Shown piece by piece: positions 15,640 to 19,794 of a DNA stretch of 19,794 bases. The stretch is from positions 1-19,794 of the forward strand of contig JAJYWM010000092.1 in assembly GCA_021791455.1 (NCBI GenBank). The letters run 5' to 3'. Positions within the stretch are counted from its first letter, which is position 1; every line of letters begins with the position of its first letter. Below the pieces are notes generated by a model. That model did no database searches. It was not told the DNA's origin and worked only from the letters and a program-made list of their open reading frames with translations. A program made the translations under genes and the position numbers. The stretch is from a bacterium. Its GTDB lineage: Bacteria > Chloroflexota > Dormibacteria > UBA8260 > Bog-877.

Positions 15640-16806
15640 TTGAGCGACAACCTGAGAGTGGCGGTGATCGGCGCGGGGAGGTGGTCCAGTCGGGCCCATC
15701 TACCGGGGTGGCAGCGCTGCCCCGGAGTCGATATAGCGGTGGTCTGCGATCTTGACCTCTCCTTGGCACAGCGACGCTCCGCCGAGTTCGGTGCGGAATC
15801 CGCTGCCACCGACTACCAAGAGGTTATCGCTCGAGCCGACGTTGACATAGTGGACGTCTGCACACGCGACGAGCATGACCCGATTGTCTTCGCCGCGCTG
15901 GAGGCGGGCAAGCACTGCCTGACCGAGAAGCCGGTGGCTCACCGGGCCGCGGACGTCTGGCGGGCGGCCGGACTGGCTCGGGAGCGAGGCGTCAAGACCA
16001 AAGTGGGGCTTACCTTTCGCTATGCACCTGCGATCGCCTACATGCGCGAGCTGATTCAGGATGGCTTCTGCGGCACCCCATTCGTGTTCAACGGCTATGA
16101 ACAGAACAGCCAGTGGTTGGACCCGGACAACCCGGCGGACAAGAGGATCCTGAAGGAACCCGCCGGGGACGACCCGGTGGGGGGATGGTCGCCACTGGAA
16201 GAGGAGATAACCGTCTCCTCCTTAGAGGGATACGGCGCCCCAATCATCGACATCGGCCTCATGAGCACAGGAGGCGAGGCCAAGGAGGTGGTCGGGGTGC
16301 TGAAGAATTTCGTCAAGGAGAGACGTCGCACCAATCTGCACCAGGAGCGCGAACGGATCAACATCGATGATGGCGACGTCTTCATCGCCAAACTCGACAA
16401 CGACGCTGTCATGACCATCCAGAGCAGTTATGTCACGGTCGGCAACTACCCAGGGGTGGAGGCCCGCCTGTACGGCGACAGGGGTGCGCTCATCTGTCGG
16501 ATCGTCGACGAGAACGGGGAGTGGCAGCGCCTTTGGTCGGCGTCGGCGGATCAGGTCGAGTTTCAGCGCATGGAGATCCCCTCCCGCCACTTCCCGCCGG
16601 GGTACGTCCCCGGGCATGGCTGGGAGGAGACGTGCTACGGCAACCTCATCAAGAGCTTTGTCGACGAGATCTCAACCGGGGGCACGGAAAACCAGGGCGA
16701 CTTCGTTGCTGGCGCCAAGGTGCAAGAGATCATCAACGCGGTCGAGCGCTCCCACCGCAGCCGAGCCTGGACCGAGGTCTTCCACCCCCAGAGCAACTCC
16801 AGGTGA
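15640..16806 (+). CDS. Gfo/Idh/MocA-family oxidoreductase 3 (paralog of oxidoreductase 1)
   Basis: A 388-residue NAD(P)-dependent oxidoreductase. The Rossmann motif VAVIGAGRW is at residues 7-15 and TEKPV at 95-99 (Lys97). It shares near-identical stretches with the gene at 10556: [27 protein letters not shown] and [19 protein letters not shown]. The motif Asp204-x-Gly-x-Met208 lacks the usual catalytic His, as in that paralog. An insertion relative to the paralog lies around residues 165-190. The start is TTG 15640 with a perfect AGGAGG six bases upstream. An open frame extends to 15448 but overlaps the preceding gene and is not family-like. The regulator gene follows 61 bases downstream. 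Confidence 0.9.
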   Translation: MSDNLRVAVIGAGRWSSRAHLPGWQRCPGVDIAVVCDLDLSLAQRRSAEFGAESAATDYQEVIARADVDIVDVCTRDEHDPIVFAALEAGKHCLTEKPVAHRAADVWRAAGLARERGVKTKVGLTFRYAPAIAYMRELIQDGFCGTPFVFNGYEQNSQWLDPDNPADKRILKEPAGDDPVGGWSPLEEEITVSSLEGYGAPIIDIGLMSTGGEAKEVVGVLKNFVKERRRTNLHQERERINIDDGDVFIAKLDNDAVMTIQSSYVTVGNYPGVEARLYGDRGALICRIVDENGEWQRLWSASADQVEFQRMEIPSRHFPPGYVPGHGWEETCYGNLIKSFVDEISTGGTENQGDFVAGAKVQEIINAVERSHRSRAWTEVFHPQSNSR

Positions 16807-16827
16807 GATCAGATGGTAGCGCCACGG

Positions 16828-16865
16828 TTGACAAAGGCTGCCGATTGTCGACAACATGTAAACAT
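16828..16865 (+). promoter_or_regulatory. candidate GntR operator/promoter module, copy 2
   Basis: TTGACA (16828-16833), nine bases, GATTGTCGACAA (16843-16854), one base, ATGTAA (16856-16861). This matches the copy at 10454 in sequence and spacing. The second element extends to ATGTAAACAT, an imperfect inverted repeat (ATGT-AA-ACAT) centred 11 bases, one helical turn, from the centre of the TTGTCGACAA palindrome. This would allow two dimers side by side. The module ends two bases before the regulator ATG, consistent with autoregulation. Confidence 0.68.
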
Positions 16866-16867
16866 CC

Positions 16868-17602
16868 ATGACTGAGGAAGAGGCTCGTCCGATCGCGCTC
16901 GAGGTCGTCCACCAGCGCAGCCTCTCTGAGGAGGTTGCCGACCGCATCCGGGAAGGCATAGTGACGGGCGCCTTCAAACCTGGCCAGCACCTGCGTGAGG
17001 TGGACTTGGCGGAAGCGCTGGAAGTCAGCCGGAGCCCGGTTAGGGATGCGTTTGCGCAGCTTCATCACGAGGGCCTGGTGACCGTCAGGCGCCACCGCGG
17101 CGCGGTGGTGGTCGGGCTGAGCTCGGACGACATAGAGGACCTCTACAGCCTGCGGAGGAGCCTGGAAGGGCTGGCGGTGCGATTGGCGACGGAGCGCGCT
17201 ACCCCTGACGAGCTAGACCAGATGCGGGAACTCGGATCCGGCAGCGGGCTGCAGCCGGCAGCGCTCAAACCGCGCCAGTTCGCGGAGGCGGACATCGCCT
17301 TCCACGATCTGCTCTACCAGGCAGCTCATCATGCCCGGCTCTATGCCTGCTGGTCGATGTTGCGCCCTCACGTCTTCCGCTTTCTCCTCACCCGCAACAT
17401 CGCCGAGTCCGACTACGAGGCGATCTTCATCGGGGAGCACGCGGCTCTGGCGGAAGTCATCTCCAGCCGCTCCGCCGAGGCGGCGACCGAGATGATTGCG
17501 GACCATTTGGAGGGGTCGCACAGCCGCCTGGTCAAGCATTACCCGACAGATGGGGGCATGGGCCAGGCGCGAGGCGGGAAGAACGCCGGGGAGGGCCGCT
17601 AG
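16868..17602 (+). CDS. GntR-family transcriptional regulator, FadR/FCD subfamily
   Basis: A DNA-binding regulator of 244 residues, probably responding to a small organic acid or sugar-derived ligand of this pathway. The winged helix (about residues 15-85) shows SEEVADRIREGIVTGAFKPGQHLRE and the recognition region LAEALEVSRSPVRDAFAQLHHEGLV. The FCD ligand domain follows. Its metal-binding set is visible as Asp142 and His146 (ADIAFHDLL), His191 (EHAAL) and His213 (DHLEG). ATG 16868 comes two bases after the operator and has no Shine-Dalgarno sequence, so the message is probably leaderless. It likely represses itself and the cluster headed by the oxidoreductase at 10556. The last ~20 residues are low-complexity. 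Confidence 0.94.
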   Translation: MTEEEARPIALEVVHQRSLSEEVADRIREGIVTGAFKPGQHLREVDLAEALEVSRSPVRDAFAQLHHEGLVTVRRHRGAVVVGLSSDDIEDLYSLRRSLEGLAVRLATERATPDELDQMRELGSGSGLQPAALKPRQFAEADIAFHDLLYQAAHHARLYACWSMLRPHVFRFLLTRNIAESDYEAIFIGEHAALAEVISSRSAEAATEMIADHLEGSHSRLVKHYPTDGGMGQARGGKNAGEGR

Positions 17603-17686
17603 ATGGCGGCAGCCAACTCGAGTCAGTGTTGGGGGGCTTAGCCAGGGTGGGCCAGGACCCGGGATGTGACCTACGAGATCCAGCCT

Positions 17687-17698
17687 CCCACCGGTGGG
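17687..17698. repeat. 12-base perfect palindrome between regulator and lipoprotein genes
   Basis: CCCACCGGTGGG reads the same on both strands. It lies in the 209-base gap before the solute-binding lipoprotein gene and could be an operator. GC-rich chance is also possible. The remainder of this gap shows no clear promoter boxes and only very short open frames. Confidence 0.35.
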
Positions 17699-17782
17699 GC
17701 GTGGCCCCTGGGAAGCGCGGACCTTGGCGACAGGGCGGGCGTATCGGAGCACGACGGCGGAGTGGACGGTGAGTTGTAGAAG

Positions 17783-17794
17783 GGCAGATCTGCC
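17783..17794. repeat. 12-base perfect palindrome abutting the lipoprotein ribosome site
   Basis: GGCAGATCTGCC is a perfect inverted repeat directly followed by the ribosome site AAGGAGGT (17795-17802). A protein bound here, or RNA structure at this place, could control expression of the transporter gene. It is unrelated in sequence to the TTGTCGACAA operator. Confidence 0.4.
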
Positions 17795-17811
17795 AAGGAG
17801 GTTCATTTCCA

Positions 17812-19638
17812 GTGATCAACGCGATTAGGGCCCTCGGCCACCGTCGGATGCAGCGGCGATGGCAGGTGACGGCGCTGCTGGCGGCGGCGGCCTTCCTGCT
17901 CACCTCGTGCGCCAGCAGCGCGACCAGCACCGGCACCTCGGCCCAGAGCGGTGGCACCGCCACCTTCGCTGAGACCGCCGGCCTGCCGCCACCCTGGATC
18001 TTTCCGCTGTACCCCGCCACCGACTTCACCGTGCAGTTCCAGAGCCAGTTCGAGTACCTGATGATCCCCCCCCTGTACCAGTTCGGCAGCGGGACGTCGC
18101 CGGCCATCAACTACAGCATCAGCCTGGCCTATCCTCCGATCTATCAGGACGGGGACACCCAGGTCGTGATCAAGCTGAAGCACTACGTCTGGTCCGATGG
18201 GACCCCGGTCACCGCTCGTGACGTCACCTTCTGGATGAACGAGCTGCGGGCCGAGAAGCTGAATTGGGCCGCCTATGTGCCCGGGTCCTTTCCGGACAAC
18301 GTGACCTCGATCAAGGTCAACAACGCCTACGAATTGACCTTCACTTTGAACAAGGCCTACTCGCCCACCTATTTCACCGACAATGAGCTGGCCCAGATCA
18401 CTCCCATGCCGCAGCAGGCGTGGGACAAGGAGAGCGCCAACGGGGCCGTGGGCAACTACGACGAGACGACCGCGGGCGCCAAGGCGGTCTTCAATTTCCT
18501 CAACGGTCAATCCAAGGACATCGCCACCTACTCCTCCAACCCACTTTGGAAGGTGGTGGACGGTCCCTGGAAGCTGACCACCTTCCTCAACAGCGGCTAT
18601 GTGGTGATGGAGCCCAACCGCTCGTACAGCGGGCCCGACAAAGCCCACCTCTCCAAGTTGGTGTTCCTGCCCTTCGACAGCGAGGTCGCCGAGGTCAACG
18701 CCCTCAAGGCCGGCACCGTCGACGTCGGCTATCTGCCCACAACCGACGCGGGCCTGCGCACCTCGCTGAAGGCCCAGGGATACACCTTTGGCCTCTGGCC
18801 CACGTACGGGTTCAACTCGCTCATGATCAACTTCCACAACCCGACGGTGGGCGCGGACTTTCAGCAGCTGTACATCCGACAGGCTCTGGAGCGACTGATC
18901 AACCAGCCTGAGTGGATCAAGACGGCCCTGGCAGGTTACGGCCAGCCCGACTACGGTCCGGTGGTGAACGGCACGCCTCAGCTGACGGCTCCCATCGAGA
19001 GCCCGAGCAAGTATCCCTATTCGTACAGTTCCACGGCCGCGAAGGATCTTCTCCGGAGCCACGGGTGGTCGATCGTCCCAGGGGGGGTGGACACCTGCAC
19101 CTCGCCGGGGACCGGCAGCAACCAGTGCGGGGCCGGAATCGCCGGTGGCAGCAAACTCTCCTTCAACCTGATCTACCAGGACAACTACGCCGCAGGACTT
19201 CTGGAGATGGAGGAGTACAAGTCAACCGCAAGTCAGATCGGCGTCCAGATCAATCTGACCAGCAGCACATTCGCGTACGCAGAGGCCGTGCCGTGCTCCA
19301 GCTCCCAAGCGTCCTGCAGTTGGCAGATCGACGACTGGGGCGGGGGGATCTACACGCTCCCCTACTACCCGCCCGGAGGTGGCTACTTCGCCTGCAACGG
19401 AGCGCTCAATGCCGGCAGTTACTGCAGCAGCAAGGAGGTCAGCCTGTCGGATGCGGCCAAGGCCCCCGGCGGCAGCCTCATCCCCTGGGAGACCTATGTC
19501 GCCCAGCAGCTGCCAATGCTGTGGATACCCAATGCTGACTACCTTTTGCTTGAGGTGAAGAGCAATTTGCGGGGAGTGCTGCCCGCCAACCCGCTGCTCT
19601 CGATCTATCCCCAAGACTGGTACTTCGCCAACAAATAG
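17812..19638 (+). CDS. ABC transporter solute-binding lipoprotein, family 5 (peptide/oligosaccharide type)
   Basis: Captures a solute outside the membrane for an ABC importer; 608 residues. The signal peptide has Arg residues, a hydrophobic stretch (about 18-30) and the lipobox LLTSC with Cys33 as lipid anchor, followed by a Ser/Thr-rich linker. The family-5 signature VIKLKHYVWSDGTPVTARDVTFWMNEL is near residue 125, and ALKAGTVDVGYLP and LYIRQALERLINQPEW follow. Family 5 binds peptides but also oligosaccharides in several lineages. The only other cysteines form three close pairs in the last third: 429/439, 495/502 and 528/538, probably disulfides. The start is GTG 17812 with AAGGAGGT nine bases upstream. 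With catabolic oxidoreductases upstream, a sugar-like ligand is more likely than a peptide (inference). Confidence 0.92.
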   Translation: MINAIRALGHRRMQRRWQVTALLAAAAFLLTSCASSATSTGTSAQSGGTATFAETAGLPPPWIFPLYPATDFTVQFQSQFEYLMIPPLYQFGSGTSPAINYSISLAYPPIYQDGDTQVVIKLKHYVWSDGTPVTARDVTFWMNELRAEKLNWAAYVPGSFPDNVTSIKVNNAYELTFTLNKAYSPTYFTDNELAQITPMPQQAWDKESANGAVGNYDETTAGAKAVFNFLNGQSKDIATYSSNPLWKVVDGPWKLTTFLNSGYVVMEPNRSYSGPDKAHLSKLVFLPFDSEVAEVNALKAGTVDVGYLPTTDAGLRTSLKAQGYTFGLWPTYGFNSLMINFHNPTVGADFQQLYIRQALERLINQPEWIKTALAGYGQPDYGPVVNGTPQLTAPIESPSKYPYSYSSTAAKDLLRSHGWSIVPGGVDTCTSPGTGSNQCGAGIAGGSKLSFNLIYQDNYAAGLLEMEEYKSTASQIGVQINLTSSTFAYAEAVPCSSSQASCSWQIDDWGGGIYTLPYYPPGGGYFACNGALNAGSYCSSKEVSLSDAAKAPGGSLIPWETYVAQQLPMLWIPNADYLLLEVKSNLRGVLPANPLLSIYPQDWYFANK

Positions 19639-19651
19639 CTCAACCCTCCTC

Positions 19652-19680
19652 GGTCGCCAGCCCAACGGGGGCTGGCGACC
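19652..19680 (+). terminator. hairpin after the lipoprotein gene
   Basis: GGTCGCCAGCCC (19652-19663) pairs perfectly with GGGCTGGCGACC (19669-19680) around a five-base loop, starting 13 bases after the stop codon. The 12-base-pair stem is strong, but no T-run follows. It may be a partial terminator or an RNA-stabilising hairpin that lets the binding protein be made in excess over downstream transporter subunits, a common pattern in ABC importer operons. Confidence 0.55.
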
Positions 19681-19734
19681 ACTCGAGGGGCGCGGTTGCG
19701 CAGTCCGACCGCCATTTGGGAGGAATCATCTACT

Positions 19735-19794
19735 GTGAATGCAAATGTGCCAGGCGGGCCAAGGTCCTGGGGCTGGCTTGACGATGAGGCAGCG
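19735..19794 (+). CDS. start of a further gene, cut by window end (possibly ABC permease)
   Basis: A GTG at 19735 is preceded by GGGAGGA (19718-19724) ten bases upstream, much like the ribosome site of the lipoprotein gene. The frame is open for all 20 remaining codons, starting MNANVPGGPRSWGW. No family can be recognised from so few residues. Position after a solute-binding protein suggests a transporter subunit, but this is only context. Confidence 0.45.
   Translation, partial: MNANVPGGPRSWGWLDDEAA

Noticed and set aside
17666..17779. A 37-codon GTG-started frame between the regulator and lipoprotein genes
   Set aside because: It has a weak ribosome site, no motif, and is expected by chance in GC-rich DNA; it also contains one of the palindromes.
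17803..19062. Long minus-strand open frame of about 419 codons opposite the lipoprotein gene
   Set aside because: It is a GC-bias shadow: the composition is Gly/Val/Arg-rich with no recognisable motif, while the plus strand encodes a clear family-5 binding protein.
1..19794. CRISPR arrays, insertion sequences, phage or attachment sites
   Set aside because: No regularly spaced repeats, transposase motifs, flanking inverted repeats or integrase genes are visible; the tRNA-Pro gene shows no duplicated 3' end nearby.

Overview
The window is high-GC, densely packed bacterial DNA with two parts: a conserved housekeeping region (about 1-10250) and an accessory catabolic region (about 10250-19794). 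The heme genes use the C5 route (glutamyl-tRNA reductase and glutamate-1-semialdehyde aminotransferase). TatA and TatC occur without a visible TatB, GTG/TTG starts are frequent, and neighbouring genes overlap by 1-4 bases. This suits a Gram-positive-related, high-GC lineage such as Chloroflexota/Dormibacterota or Actinomycetota. That placement is an inference from gene content and style, with low confidence.

Housekeeping region. The plus strand carries hemA (3' part), hemC, hemD, hemB, a membrane-anchored cyclophilin and hemL as one overlapping train. A likely internal promoter then precedes tatA and tatC, followed by the coupled pair rph and rdgB and by a tRNA-Pro(UGG) gene. The minus strand carries a RapZ/YvcJ-type gene whose ATP-binding loop is missing, and a eukaryote-type NADP isocitrate dehydrogenase. 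Oddities here are the degenerate RapZ, a hybrid Cys-Asp-Cys metal motif in HemB, and a HemL whose conserved N-terminus starts upstream of its first ATG, implying a CTG start.

Accessory region. A plus-strand cluster starts at 10556: Gfo/Idh/MocA oxidoreductase 1, a possible 41-residue ORF, a D-2-hydroxyacid dehydrogenase, two tandem DUF4438 proteins, Gfo/Idh/MocA oxidoreductases 2 and 3, a GntR/FCD regulator, a family-5 ABC solute-binding lipoprotein, and the first codons of a probable further gene cut by the window edge. A shared promoter/operator module (TTGACA, nine bases, GATTGTCGACAA, one base, ATGTAA) lies before the first oxidoreductase and directly before the regulator. The regulator therefore probably controls the cluster and itself.

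The strongest candidate for an undescribed system is this regulon. A solute, perhaps a modified sugar, oligosaccharide or polyol, would be captured by the lipoprotein. It would then be processed by three oxidoreductases, two of which lack the usual catalytic His, by a hydroxyacid/ketoacid dehydrogenase, and by a pair of diverged DUF4438 paralogs of unknown function. The substrate cannot be read from the sequence.
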